Origin: a virus
Length of the DNA stretch: 64,000 nt
Direction: 5' to 3' (one strand)
Virus record (IMG/VR): IMGVR_UViG_3300037245_004243
Coordinates: 1 to 64,000 of that record
Position 1 is the first letter of the stretch; each line of letters starts with the position of its first letter. The translations under genes and the position numbers were made by a program. This document shows positions 47,530 through 56,881 of this stretch, in pieces. The notes beneath the pieces are model-generated. The model worked only from the letters and a program-made list of their open reading frames with translations. It ran no database searches and was not told the origin of the DNA.

Positions 47530-47789
47530 TACATCTCCATTTTGCCGTCAATAAATCGCTTCGGCTTTATCATTCCCGTGATTTTTGGATCATTTAAGGT
47601 GACAATCCATTCGCCGTCTTTGCTGTACATAAAAACCGGTTTGCCTGGATTCTCCTTGCTGAGTTTGATGCTCTTATCCTCTGCGGCGCCCAATGATTTT
47701 TTCTGTCCAATATCACGTTTTTTTGATTTTTTGGTATGCCGCATTGATAGCGCCGAAGCCTCTATTAAAATATCCCTGTAAGTTTTCAT
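47529..47789 (-). CDS. hypothetical protein (86 aa)
   Basis: Begins MKTYRDILIEASALSMRHTKKSKKRD. Lys-rich first half, then MYSKDGEWIVTLNDPKI. The DILIEA start resembles leader segments of several phage structural proteins. Between the tape-measure-like and gp15-like genes; probably structural. Confidence 0.6.
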   Translation of the reverse strand: MKTYRDILIEASALSMRHTKKSKKRDIGQKKSLGAAEDKSIKLSKENPGKPVFMYSKDGEWIVTLNDPKITGMIKPKRFIDGKMEM

Positions 47790-49352
47790 TTAACTCCCCG
47801 ACGCGCCGCTTGATCGTTGAAGGCCGAGAGCGTCATCGTTCTCAGTTTGTCTATCAAGGGGTGTTGCCACTGTATTACTTTGATTTATTTGCATCATATC
47901 ACCCGCCGATTGCTGCTTTTTAAAATCGCGCAATGCCTCTTCATTAGCAATTCTCTGTTTGATACCTTCCTGGCCAACCGCCGAGACTCCTTTTCGCATT
48001 GCCGCGAGATTAACATTTCCTGATTTTATTCGCTCAGCTCGAGCATTTTCATCTGAAATTCTGCCGGCAGATTCTTTCCCCCAATCGAATACTTTACTGA
48101 AAAATCCACCGATTGCGTCCATAGAATTTTTGAATTTATCAATTTCTTGAGTTTTCAAATTCTCCATTTCTGCATCAGTCAAGTCCCAAGTTGCTAACTT
48201 TTTTACCATATCGATTGCGGATACTTCCGATATATCTCCCTTCGCAGCCGCCTCTGATTTTACTTGTTCTTCCTGTGCCAACCTGTCCCTAACCGATCTC
48301 AGCTTTTTTATGATTAAGCCCACGGGATCTTGAAAAAGCATAATGGTATTATCAATGAATTCATCTATTCCTGCGTAAAAATCCTGAACAGCTAAATTTA
48401 AATCAAACCCTAAAGTATTCGTTAAAAGGCCCTGTATACTGGCATTAAATTTTTCTAAAAGGGTGTTGGTTTTCCCGCGCAGACTCTCGATATCTTCCGG
48501 ACTCAGCATACCCATTGTTAAATTACTGAGGGTCTCGTCGATTTTTCCTGCGAGGCCATTTGTTGAGTCATTCCAGATTTCAGAGAAAGAATCCCACGCC
48601 TTACCAATTGCCACCTCAATTTTATCCATTGCACCAACGAGAAATTCCTTGGATATTAAACCGAATGTTAGAGTCGAGGCCATCTTACCAATGCCACTTT
48701 TAAATTTATCAATTACGGATGCGTCTTCACCGGCCTCTTTCCAGCCCTTCATAAAATGGAATCCAGCAAGCCCAACCAGTGCCGGGAAAAATATACCTTT
48801 CGCCAACCCTTTAACGCCGCCCAGGAGACCCTTTATTCCTTTGCCAGCCATCAAGCCGCCAAATAGACCTCCCATGCCTCCGCCAAAAAAGCTCCTCGAT
48901 GATTTCGAATCGGCCTTTGCCAAAGCAGCAGAATCATCCTCTTTATCAACGAGGTCTTCAAGAAGGGTATTCGTGCGCTTATTGATATTTAAGTCGGCCT
49001 CGCGCTCGGATTCCTTTAGAAATTCATTATGCTCATCTTTGGCAGCAAATCGATTGTTCATTTTTAATTCATCGACAACATCATCAATTGCTGATACTTG
49101 GTCATCAGAGTGATCTTGCATTTGACCAAATGCCGATTTAATCGAGTCACCGGTTGCTTTGATAGAATTTTTTAATTGTGTATTAACCATACTCGAGAAA
49201 TTGCCCATAATTTCCTGGACATTTTTATTTAGTGCCGCCGTCTCACTTGGGGAGAGGTGATCAGATAGACCTTTCTCGCCGCCGCCATCATCCATATGGG
49301 CAAGGTGCCGGTTAATATCTTTTAAAATTCTTGTTTCTGTTGAATCAGCCAT
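47790..49352 (-). CDS. tape-measure-like tail/baseplate hub protein (520 aa)
   Basis: Helical throughout with a Gly-rich hydrophobic centre (residues about 150-200: FFGGGMGGLFGGLMAGKG ... FFPALVGLAGFHF), long charged helices on both sides and a Gln/Asn-rich tail, which is the usual look of a tail length determinant (T4 gp29 role). It directly follows the gp26-like chaperone gene and its frameshift extension, as tape-measure genes do. Sequence similarity to gp29 is not evident by eye. Confidence 0.55.
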   Translation of the reverse strand: MADSTETRILKDINRHLAHMDDGGGEKGLSDHLSPSETAALNKNVQEIMGNFSSMVNTQLKNSIKATGDSIKSAFGQMQDHSDDQVSAIDDVVDELKMNNRFAAKDEHNEFLKESEREADLNINKRTNTLLEDLVDKEDDSAALAKADSKSSRSFFGGGMGGLFGGLMAGKGIKGLLGGVKGLAKGIFFPALVGLAGFHFMKGWKEAGEDASVIDKFKSGIGKMASTLTFGLISKEFLVGAMDKIEVAIGKAWDSFSEIWNDSTNGLAGKIDETLSNLTMGMLSPEDIESLRGKTNTLLEKFNASIQGLLTNTLGFDLNLAVQDFYAGIDEFIDNTIMLFQDPVGLIIKKLRSVRDRLAQEEQVKSEAAAKGDISEVSAIDMVKKLATWDLTDAEMENLKTQEIDKFKNSMDAIGGFFSKVFDWGKESAGRISDENARAERIKSGNVNLAAMRKGVSAVGQEGIKQRIANEEALRDFKKQQSAGDMMQINQSNTVATPLDRQTENDDALGLQRSSGASGS

Positions 49353-49539
49353 TTTTATCCCGCTGTTGTTTTTCTTCTTCCATTGCTTGCAGTGTTAATG
49401 CCGTAAAAATTTCCATTTCATATGGTAATAACTTCATTAATTCGGCATGCTTATAATTGCCATACCGGGTCATATTAAAGACTTCTTTATAATAATTTAC
49501 TATAGTTTTATATTTCCCAATCAATTTAAGTATTTTAAA
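49345..49539 (-). CDS. -1 frame extension of the gp26-like gene (frameshift product)
   Basis: In the -1 frame after a T TTA AAA heptamer (minus strand 49539 to 49533) the reading continues for about 63 codons: KLIGKYKTIVNYYKEVFNM, AELMKLLPYEMEIFTAL, then a Glu-rich end and a TGA overlapping the tape-measure start. The LLPYEMEIFTAL-EEEK end is typical of the extended forms of tail assembly chaperones. An internal ATG (49473) could give a separate 42-residue protein instead. Confidence 0.6.
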   Translation of the reverse strand, partial: FKILKLIGKYKTIVNYYKEVFNMTRYGNYKHAELMKLLPYEMEIFTALTLQAMEEEKQQRDKNG

Positions 49540-50246
49540 AAGTCACGTATAATATACTGTTCCTTATTCCCGCATCCAATTTGCTGACCTTCATTGGCTT
49601 TCTTTTCGCATTCGATATCCAATTTCAATGTCATTTTGACCAAGGTAGCCGACACCGCAAATATCTTTTTAAGAATCGGGAAGGTCAAACTGATTTTTTT
49701 CTTGAGGGTCTCCGGAGTGAATTCGGTATAGATATCATCTTTCCAGAAAACTTTATTAATCGAATGTACCGCCGTCTCAAGCATCAAATCGGTTTCGGTT
49801 TTGATGTCCTCAACTTTATACAAAAACCCCATTTTTACCGGGACAATTTCGAACGATAAATTATCATCAATTTTGCAGATCGCTTTTACATTTTCTGCAT
49901 TATCGGTGACTATTTTATCCTCTATATTGACGGATAATTCTATCGGGTTTTCACACTTTTTACATTTGGTTGTGATATCGAGGATCTCACCTTTAGATTT
50001 GCTCCGCAGGTTAACCGCGATAAATATGAATTCCATTGCGGTAAGTTTATCAAAATCGACGCTGTCTCCGCAGACCCCAATCAATTTTATATAATTGTTG
50101 ACAATTGCTGAGACGTCGTTTGAATCAAGTGCCGTTAAAATACTACGCTCCTGATCGACGGTGTATGGCACAAATTTGAATTCAGTATTTTGAACAGGTA
50201 AAACGATTGTGTGAACAGGTAAAACATTAATCTCGGGTAAATCCAT
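49521..50246 (-). CDS. 26: baseplate hub assembly protein/chaperone, T4 gp26-like
   Basis: 241 aa. Features of the gp26 family: N-terminal PVQNTEFKFVPYTVDQERSI, CGDSVDFDKLTAMEFIFIAV with LRSKSKGE, and a CKKCENP pair at about residue 94. Helps assemble the baseplate hub and tape measure. AAGGAGAATGAG precedes the ATG. The slippery site near its end would yield a longer fusion, in the manner of lambda G/GT chaperones. Confidence 0.7.
   Translation of the reverse strand: MDLPEINVLPVHTIVLPVQNTEFKFVPYTVDQERSILTALDSNDVSAIVNNYIKLIGVCGDSVDFDKLTAMEFIFIAVNLRSKSKGEILDITTKCKKCENPIELSVNIEDKIVTDNAENVKAICKIDDNLSFEIVPVKMGFLYKVEDIKTETDLMLETAVHSINKVFWKDDIYTEFTPETLKKKISLTFPILKKIFAVSATLVKMTLKLDIECEKKANEGQQIGCGNKEQYIIRDFLKYLN
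49533..49539 (-). promoter_or_regulatory. slippery heptamer T TTA AAA for -1 frameshifting
   Basis: In frame with the upstream gene as TTT TTA AAA, four codons before its stop; matches X XXY YYZ exactly. Confidence 0.6.
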
Positions 50247-50272
50247 CTCATTCTCCTTTCAAATAATTAAAA

Positions 50273-51052
50273 TTAAAATGGGCTCCAGCTTTTAAAAGCC
50301 GGATTGGCCACACCGGTCCCGCCTTGGCCATTGGCAAAAATCTTTTTACTATTAGCGGCAAGTGCCTCCTCACTTTCTGCAAATGATGATCCGCCACTTC
50401 CACCGAAAACGGTTTTTATACTGGAAGCAGGGATTTTATTAGATAAGGTTTCAATACCTTCTTTTAGAGCATCGATCCCTGTCCCGATGGTACCCTGGGC
50501 GAGATCAAAAGCAACATCTTTTACATCCGCGACGCTAATTCCTTCATCAAACTCATAAATAATATCATCGTATCGGAAAGAGGTCGAGAGGGTCATAAGT
50601 TGATCGTTTGCATCCGCCGCCAATGCGATATTCTCTATGTTGACCGGGAATGCATCTAAGATGGTACACTTTACCCGCATTAACTGCTTTCGATTCCATA
50701 GTTCAATCTCGATATTGCCGGAATATTCATCCTTATAATTGAAGGTACGCGAGCCATCATTCATTACCAGTTTTCGCCAGTCATTAAAAAACTTGATGAC
50801 TTTTAGGCCATCATCAACGAAAAATTCGAACGCTATTGGATCATAATCAACAGAACTTACATAATGCCGGGGCAGGTTGTTATATTGTACAGAAGTGGTG
50901 TTATAGGTCATAAACGGGAAAGTTGCGGATCTGGTTAAAAACCCGAACTCTTTTGCCCCAAAAAGGTGACCAGTGAAAGTTACTTGATAGAGATTTGGCC
51001 TAAGAAAATCTGAAAACGATGCTTTCAGATTTTCCAGAAACATGGTAGCCAT
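50273..51052 (-). CDS. tail tube-like protein (gp19 paralogue, candidate gp54)
   Basis: First 170 residues follow the tube-protein pattern (FLRPNLYQVTFTG, FLTRSATFPFMTYNTTSV, IELWNRKQLMRVKCTILDAFPVNI), then a Ser/Gly/Ala-rich C-terminal extension (about 180-259). T4 gp54, the tube initiator, is also a larger gp19 relative, and this gene sits between gp19 and hub genes, so it may be the initiator. Confidence 0.7.
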   Translation of the reverse strand: MATMFLENLKASFSDFLRPNLYQVTFTGHLFGAKEFGFLTRSATFPFMTYNTTSVQYNNLPRHYVSSVDYDPIAFEFFVDDGLKVIKFFNDWRKLVMNDGSRTFNYKDEYSGNIEIELWNRKQLMRVKCTILDAFPVNIENIALAADANDQLMTLSTSFRYDDIIYEFDEGISVADVKDVAFDLAQGTIGTGIDALKEGIETLSNKIPASSIKTVFGGSGGSSFAESEEALAANSKKIFANGQGGTGVANPAFKSWSPF

Positions 51053-51064
51053 AAATTACCTCTT

Positions 51065-51559
51065 TTAGAAAATGCGTGTCCAATAATCGAAACTGAAAGT
51101 AATTACATATTCGGCCAGGGTGTCATTGGTCTCATAGGATAAATCGACCGGGGCGATAGATGATGGCCACATACCAATGAAATTATATTCAGCGATTTCA
51201 TTATCGTTGGTGTCCAATGCAATGATCGTGCCAATGCGTTTATAAAGTGCTGAATCCAGGCCGATAGCTGCTTCATTTGCTTTGATGGTCTGCATCCACT
51301 CTTCGATGGCCGTGCGGACTGCAAAATCGGTATCCATAATGGCGGTCACCGACAGGTCTTCATAGGTCACATCACCGGCAAGTTTGGCTTTCATGCCAAG
51401 ATATGGCGCCTCAACGATGCCGATATTTTTTCCTGGGAGCTGAGCCGCTTTGCACAAGAAAACGAACTTTTCAGGCAATCCCATCACTTCCATTTTATAT
51501 AGGTTTGGCCGGTAACCAGCTTTCAATGCGGCCTTAAAATCTTCAATCCTGATTCCCAT
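51065..51559 (-). CDS. 19: tail tube protein, T4 gp19-like
   Basis: 164 aa, same size as T4 gp19 (163). YRPNLYKMEVMGLPEKFVFL, KAAQLPGKNIGIVEAPYLGM, WMQTIKANE and the ending YVITFSFDYW are gp19 signatures. Forms the inner tube of the contractile tail. ATAAGGAGATTCAA before the ATG, with a GTAAATT element upstream. Confidence 0.92.
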   Translation of the reverse strand: MGIRIEDFKAALKAGYRPNLYKMEVMGLPEKFVFLCKAAQLPGKNIGIVEAPYLGMKAKLAGDVTYEDLSVTAIMDTDFAVRTAIEEWMQTIKANEAAIGLDSALYKRIGTIIALDTNDNEIAEYNFIGMWPSSIAPVDLSYETNDTLAEYVITFSFDYWTRIF

Positions 51560-51616
51560 TTGAATCTCCTTATATTAATTTACCAGTCAGGGATTTTGGC
51601 CCTGACTGGAATTTGC

Positions 51617-53281
51617 TTATGCTGATTTGCTGATTGTTTCCGAGAACTCAACACCCGATTTCACGTTGATGAATTCGAGAACGATATACTCAGCAGATAC
51701 TTCTGGCTGGATGAAAATCCGCGCCCTGAATTCAGTTCTTGCCTTAACTGCGGCAGTGTTTACATTCGGGCCGACTTGGACTTCAAAATTTTCAATGCCC
51801 TCTTTACCCTGGACATCCCGCAGGAATGGAGTAACCAAACCCTTGAATTGTCGCTGAGTAAATGCGGTATTTTTCTCAAACATAAAATATTTGGAAGCAG
51901 TCGCGATAGCCTTTTCCAATACGATGAACAACCATCTGATATCCAGTCGGTCAAAGTAGGAAGGCCGGGTCAGCAACGTTTTCTGGCCAAGCAACACCGG
52001 ACCATCAGCGCTATCAACCAAAAGCGGATTGATGCCGTCTTTATACAGTAAATCCCGGTAAGGTTTGCCAGGATTGATGGCAAATTTGATGGTGTTTTTA
52101 ATAATACCGCGATTATAGCCAGCGCCAGCGATCCAAAGTTCTCGGACCTGCCCGGTATTGGCCATGACACCCGCACAGTCGGCAGACACTGGGAGCCAGC
52201 GAAACACACCATTGTAAGTGTCTTCCTGATATTTCCAGTTGCCAAAAAGCCCTGCATAGGAAGTGCTTCGGCTCAATTCATTTTTGCGGTAATCGACGAT
52301 ATCGGCAACCGCTGCTGAAAGGGACGTTTTGCCGACGATATCGGCCTGGGGAGGCGTAAAATAACCGACCATATCTTTCCGGACTTCCAAAAGATTGTCG
52401 ATTAAGTATTGCTGAATGGTGCTATTGGTCCAGGCGCCGTCGATAATCATATTGACATCCACTTCCTCTGCATTTTCGAATAAATCGAATCCTGCCTGGA
52501 TCTCGCTGTTGCCGGGTGTACCATTCACACCGCCGCTCATCAAATGTGCCTCGAAAGATGCAACATCGATTGCATTGCCGACATCATTATATCCCAGGAT
52601 GTAAGCTGAATTCTGGAATAAATAATCATTGATGTACGTGTTTACGCCATCAACTTTGTTGCCGGGAGTTGTCGAAACAATCCAGCGCTCCACGATTTCA
52701 TAATCGCCATTTTTATCCAGGGCCAGAACACAAATGGCCACCTCATTGGCAATTGGGATAAATTCAAATTGATCAACAAATTTGATGCCAGTATCGACCA
52801 GTGCGGTAGCGAAATCGCTGTCATTGGCAACGGCCACTTTGAGTGTATTGCCGAACACACCGGGGTATTTTGCCAGAAGGTGAATTTTATCTGTTCCACC
52901 GGCAAAACTTGGTGTATGCTGCTCATAAGCATCGTCGTTCAAAAGCAATGTCACATTTTCGATAGGATCAACTTCATTATCGGTATCTTGCAACATATAT
53001 CCTGCGTTTTTCGAAGTGGCCTCATCAAGCACTCGGACCATCAGCAACGCACTGGAGTATTGCAGATAATTGAATGCCGAAAACCAACTCAAATAATTGA
53101 CATCATTTGGGACGCCGAAAATATCAAAAAGCTCGGTGTCATTGGTCATCGTAATGCGCTGATTACAAGCGCCCCATTCAAATTCTCCAACCATACCGCA
53201 TATCGTGCTTGAAACCGCAGGGATCGTCAGGGTCAAATCTTTCTCCACAATGGACTGACTTGGTGATAAACTGAATCCCAT
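51617..53281 (-). CDS. 18: tail sheath protein, T4 gp18-like
   Basis: Contractile sheath subunit, 554 aa (T4 659). N-terminal MGFSLSPSQSIVEKDLT, GMVGEFEWGACNQRI; C-terminal conserved sheath domain with RLDIRWLFIVLEKAI, FEKNTAFTQRQFKGLVTPFL, and TEFRARIFIQPEVSAEYIVL. AAAGGAGAAAAATT before the ATG; GTAAATA about 47 bases upstream. Located between large terminase and tube genes, as in T4. Confidence 0.94.
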   Translation of the reverse strand: MGFSLSPSQSIVEKDLTLTIPAVSSTICGMVGEFEWGACNQRITMTNDTELFDIFGVPNDVNYLSWFSAFNYLQYSSALLMVRVLDEATSKNAGYMLQDTDNEVDPIENVTLLLNDDAYEQHTPSFAGGTDKIHLLAKYPGVFGNTLKVAVANDSDFATALVDTGIKFVDQFEFIPIANEVAICVLALDKNGDYEIVERWIVSTTPGNKVDGVNTYINDYLFQNSAYILGYNDVGNAIDVASFEAHLMSGGVNGTPGNSEIQAGFDLFENAEEVDVNMIIDGAWTNSTIQQYLIDNLLEVRKDMVGYFTPPQADIVGKTSLSAAVADIVDYRKNELSRSTSYAGLFGNWKYQEDTYNGVFRWLPVSADCAGVMANTGQVRELWIAGAGYNRGIIKNTIKFAINPGKPYRDLLYKDGINPLLVDSADGPVLLGQKTLLTRPSYFDRLDIRWLFIVLEKAIATASKYFMFEKNTAFTQRQFKGLVTPFLRDVQGKEGIENFEVQVGPNVNTAAVKARTEFRARIFIQPEVSAEYIVLEFINVKSGVEFSETISKSA

Positions 53282-53338
53282 AATTTTTCTCCTTTATTAT
53301 TAGTGCAAATTTTACCTGTTGTTAATCTATTTACCGTT

Positions 53339-54961
53339 TTAGAAAGATGATCCAACCCAATCTTCATCACCAATACTATCTTCATCAAAGGAAGTGATAT
53401 CAATACCGTTATCTACATAACCAGCCGGGAGCAAATCCTCTTCTATTCTATTAATTTTATTTTTATCCATTAAACGTTTTTGATCGATCCAATTTTCTGT
53501 CCAGGTCCGATTTTGCATGAAATACGAAAATAAAATCAAAGGCGTCACTAAATCGTCGTGATCGGAGTCTTCTTCAGCTTGATAACTATCACGGACCTTA
53601 ATAAATGTACTAAATTGAGTGATTGTACTTTGATCTTGAACGATCATATTGCCGTCTTCGATATTTTGTTTTAACCGCATGCAACCGCGCAGTTTAGAGC
53701 CTTTAGTCATTTTTATACCGAAAGAATCGTTATCGCCATAAAAAATATTTTCATACTCGAGATCATAATTCAGATCATCCAAGATGCCTATGCCGATATT
53801 ATTCGTTTCGCCAATGACGAGTCCCTGATTATAAAATTCACCGATCCTTTCTATAATATATGGCATTTCCGAGGGAGCAATCATGTTGTCCTCATATACC
53901 GCCACCTCGCGCCACGGCACGCCGCCCGTGATATCCATTACCTGAATTGTATTGTAATCTAATCCAACGCCCTCCCCGAAATCACATATCAAAATATATT
54001 GGTGATCATTTTTGGGCTCCTTTTCGTCGCGCACCGGCATTTCAAAAATCCGGAAGTGATCGTCAAATCTAATTTCTTCAGGGTCCTCCATAACCAGTGT
54101 ATTTTGCAGATGATATGAGGATATCAATGTCCCGGCAGAGCCTAAGAAATTGCACTCATATTCCTGCATCCATTTCTGTATACCAAGTTCTGCGATTGTG
54201 GCTTCTTTGAAGCCCTTTACCGCATAGGCCGGGACATCCATGTAACCGATCTCGAAATGCGCAAATACGTTTTTCTTGTTTTCTGCATCATGCCAGAATT
54301 TGTAAAAATGATTCATACCACGGGGAGTTGAAACCATGATAATTTTCGACTTTCTGGACGATGAAACAGTCGGATAAATCGAAGAGTAAAACTCATCCCA
54401 TATATTTTTAGGTATCCAGGCACACTCATCAATGACAAGGGTATTAATGGAATCCGATCTGGTACCGGAGGCGGATGTTGCAGATGCCTCGATATAACTG
54501 CCGTTTTCTAATTCAATCGATAATTTTGACCATCCTGTGATGCCCTGTTGCAACCAATATGGGAGGGTCTTATATAAAAGTTTCACTTTTTTGAGAATAT
54601 TCTTGGCAGATTTCTCTTTATTTGCTAAGATAGAACAAGAATGATAATCATTAAAAACGCACTCCCATACCAAAAATGCAGCAACAATGGCTGATTTTCC
54701 GGACTGCCGGGGCAATTTAAAAATGGCTCGAGTATTCGCAGCCATTATTTCCAGCATAGTGTCTTGATATGGCCGGGTATTAAATAGTTGCTTTCCGTCA
54801 TCCAATGTGATAATATGACAATATGTGTTTATAAAATAATGGGGATCTCCCGCGCACCTTATAATTTCCTGGAGCTGCCAAGGGCTCAAATGCATCTCGT
54901 GCCCTGCATTTCGAAGGCCGCGCCTCCCATTAAAAAATTCTTGGATTTTCCTTTTTATCAT
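53339..54961 (-). CDS. 17: terminase large subunit, T4 gp17-like
   Basis: DNA packaging motor with ATPase and nuclease domains, 540 aa (T4 610). Walker A LPRQSGKS at about 83-90, Walker B LVIDECAW at about 178, coupling motif STP after IIMV, and the RNase H-like nuclease with catalytic Asp in ILICDFGEG (about 328) and HDDLVTPL near the C-terminus. AAAGGAATTATTTTTA before the ATG, GTAAATA about 20 bases further upstream. First gene of the leftward structural run. Confidence 0.95.
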   Translation of the reverse strand: MIKRKIQEFFNGRRGLRNAGHEMHLSPWQLQEIIRCAGDPHYFINTYCHIITLDDGKQLFNTRPYQDTMLEIMAANTRAIFKLPRQSGKSAIVAAFLVWECVFNDYHSCSILANKEKSAKNILKKVKLLYKTLPYWLQQGITGWSKLSIELENGSYIEASATSASGTRSDSINTLVIDECAWIPKNIWDEFYSSIYPTVSSSRKSKIIMVSTPRGMNHFYKFWHDAENKKNVFAHFEIGYMDVPAYAVKGFKEATIAELGIQKWMQEYECNFLGSAGTLISSYHLQNTLVMEDPEEIRFDDHFRIFEMPVRDEKEPKNDHQYILICDFGEGVGLDYNTIQVMDITGGVPWREVAVYEDNMIAPSEMPYIIERIGEFYNQGLVIGETNNIGIGILDDLNYDLEYENIFYGDNDSFGIKMTKGSKLRGCMRLKQNIEDGNMIVQDQSTITQFSTFIKVRDSYQAEEDSDHDDLVTPLILFSYFMQNRTWTENWIDQKRLMDKNKINRIEEDLLPAGYVDNGIDITSFDEDSIGDEDWVGSSF

Positions 54962-54991
54962 TAAAAATAATTCCTTTTATGTATTTACTTG

Positions 54992-55021
54992 TTGACAAAA
55001 AATTGGGTATTGTGGTATGTT
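54992..55021 (+). promoter_or_regulatory. promoter, divergent to the terminase gene
   Basis: TTGACA (54992-54997), 18 bases, TATGTT (55016-55021). Marks the switch from minus-strand structural to plus-strand early genes. Confidence 0.65.
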
Positions 55022-55051
55022 TAAACAATAAAACGAAAAGGAGAAATAAAC

Positions 55052-55327
55052 ATGAGTGATCAAAGCGCCTGGCCCTGGAGAAACCAAAATATGGTAATGA
55101 TTTTAAACCGCTTTTGCCTAATCAAATGTGCTCGAGACGGTCAGCTTTTAACAAAAATCAGAATAGGCGATATTCAACCCCGATTTAAAATTGCTGCCGC
55201 TTGTGCCGACGTCGTCATTATAAAGGATGGCAAAAAATTTGCCGTTTTAAAGCACAACCATATGATGAACGTTATTGGTTACGATTATCCTGTATCAACC
55301 CTGAAAAATATTATGTTTGCCCGATAG
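55052..55327 (+). CDS. hypothetical protein (91 aa)
   Basis: AAAAGGAGAAATAAAC before the ATG. Two Cys in the first half (RFCLIKCARDG), beta-rich. Precedes the Dda-like helicase by 8 bases. Unknown. Confidence 0.7.
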   Translation: MSDQSAWPWRNQNMVMILNRFCLIKCARDGQLLTKIRIGDIQPRFKIAAACADVVIIKDGKKFAVLKHNHMMNVIGYDYPVSTLKNIMFAR

Positions 55328-55335
55328 GAGAATTT

Positions 55336-56685
55336 ATGACGGACTACCAGGAAACAATTGAAGAAGAAGCCGAGCGTCTTACTGGCGATGACGCCGACGA
55401 AGGCGCCGACTGGACGAAAGACGCGCCGGAAATAACGCTTACGGTAGAACAACAGGCTGTTTGTGATGCCCTGATGGGTTGGGTTAAGAAGTATTACACT
55501 CGTCCCGACTACCATTTTACAACGATGGCCGGACTCGCCGGGACCGGGAAAACTACCCTTTTAGGATTCATGGCAAACGCCCTCCGAGAAAGAATGAGCC
55601 ATCTCCGAATAGGTTTTATAACTTATACCGGAAAGGCATCCATTGTATTAGCCTCGAAACTGATCGATATGGGGCCGGAAGATTATGTCGGTACAATCCA
55701 CTCCCTGATATACTTTCCGATTGTTGATGAAAAAACCGGGAAGGTCGAAGGATGGTCGCGTAAGGATGAGCTGGACGTCGATTTTATTTTTGTGGACGAG
55801 GCCAGTATGGTCGGAAAAGAAATATGGGAAGACCTGCTGAATTATAATATACCCATTATTGCCATCGGGGACCACGGCCAACTACCTCCGGTTGGCGCCG
55901 ATAGTTTCAATTTGATGGCCAAGCCAGACCATATTTTAACGGAAATCCACCGTCAAGCCAAGGACAATCCCATTATCAAACTTTCGATGATCGCCCGAGA
56001 GGAAGGATATGTCGAATGTGGGATGTACGGTACCGCGATTGCAAAGTTACACTGGTCCGATCCACGATGCAAAAAAATCCTTTCTGCATATGATAAAGAT
56101 TCTGATCTGATCGCCCTCTGCGGTATGAATGCCACCAGGGTGCAGATAAATAAAATCGTTCGCAGCAAATACGGTTTCAAAGGAACGCCCAAGGTCAGTG
56201 AACGCCTGATTTGCCTTAAAAATAACAAAAAGATCAACGCTATGAACGGGCAGATAGGTACACTCATCGCTATTGAATCAGTCGGGCCGAAATTTTTTGA
56301 AATACAAATACGGATGGACGGCAGCAAATTTGATGTCTGGAGTTTTTGCTTAAAATCTGGATTTGGTAAGGTATTTTCAAAAGACGCATATTCAGAAAGT
56401 AATATGCGAGAAACAAGGGATGATCTCGCCGATGCGGTCCAGGAAAAAATGCGCAAAGCGAATCCAAATTATTTCATGACCTCGGATGAACGCCGCTTTT
56501 GCAAGGTCGACCTTTTTGATTTCGGCTATTGCGTCTCGGTCCATAAAAGCCAAGGATCAGAGTGGAGCAGAGTCATCCTGATTGACGAAAGAAACCAATA
56601 TCAAACCGATGACGATTATACCCGATGGTTGTATACCGGGATAACCCGCGCAAAAGATAAACTTATTATGATTGAGGACTTTTAA
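55336..56685 (+). CDS. dda: SF1B DNA helicase, T4 Dda-like
   Basis: 5'-3' helicase used in origin firing and removal of bound proteins. Walker A GLAGTGKTTLL at residues 66-76, motif II FVDEAS (about 155), GDHGQLPPVG (motif III, about 178), and C-terminal VSVHKSQGSEWSRVI (motif V) with YTGITRAKDKL (motif VI). 449 aa, close to T4 Dda (439). ATG 55336 after TAGGAGAATTT; earlier in-frame ATG lies inside the preceding gene. Confidence 0.9.
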   Translation: MTDYQETIEEEAERLTGDDADEGADWTKDAPEITLTVEQQAVCDALMGWVKKYYTRPDYHFTTMAGLAGTGKTTLLGFMANALRERMSHLRIGFITYTGKASIVLASKLIDMGPEDYVGTIHSLIYFPIVDEKTGKVEGWSRKDELDVDFIFVDEASMVGKEIWEDLLNYNIPIIAIGDHGQLPPVGADSFNLMAKPDHILTEIHRQAKDNPIIKLSMIAREEGYVECGMYGTAIAKLHWSDPRCKKILSAYDKDSDLIALCGMNATRVQINKIVRSKYGFKGTPKVSERLICLKNNKKINAMNGQIGTLIAIESVGPKFFEIQIRMDGSKFDVWSFCLKSGFGKVFSKDAYSESNMRETRDDLADAVQEKMRKANPNYFMTSDERRFCKVDLFDFGYCVSVHKSQGSEWSRVILIDERNQYQTDDDYTRWLYTGITRAKDKLIMIEDF

Positions 56686-56686
56686 A

Positions 56687-56881
56687 ATGGAATTAGAACT
56701 GACCGACGACAACATCGACAAACTTGCTGAAGAAGCAAGGCAGAAAAAGATCTTGGACAGGAAAAACAAAAAACTCGCTCAACTCGCTTTTGGGCACAAC
56801 GGCCTCGTAATCGACGGCCAGGACAATTGTTCCGAAGATCTGGAAAGATTGGAACGATTGAAAGGGGAGACTTATTCCTAA
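56687..56881 (+). CDS. small charged protein (64 aa)
   Basis: ATG one base after the helicase stop. Acidic-basic helix (MELELTDDNIDKLAEEAR) and GLVIDGQDN. Shares one base with the next start. Unknown. Confidence 0.6.
   Translation: MELELTDDNIDKLAEEARQKKILDRKNKKLAQLAFGHNGLVIDGQDNCSEDLERLERLKGETYS

Noticed and set aside
55201-55335. earlier start for the Dda-like helicase
   Set aside because: The upstream ATG lies inside the 55052 gene without a ribosome binding site, whereas TAGGAG precedes ATG 55336 and the protein then matches the family length.
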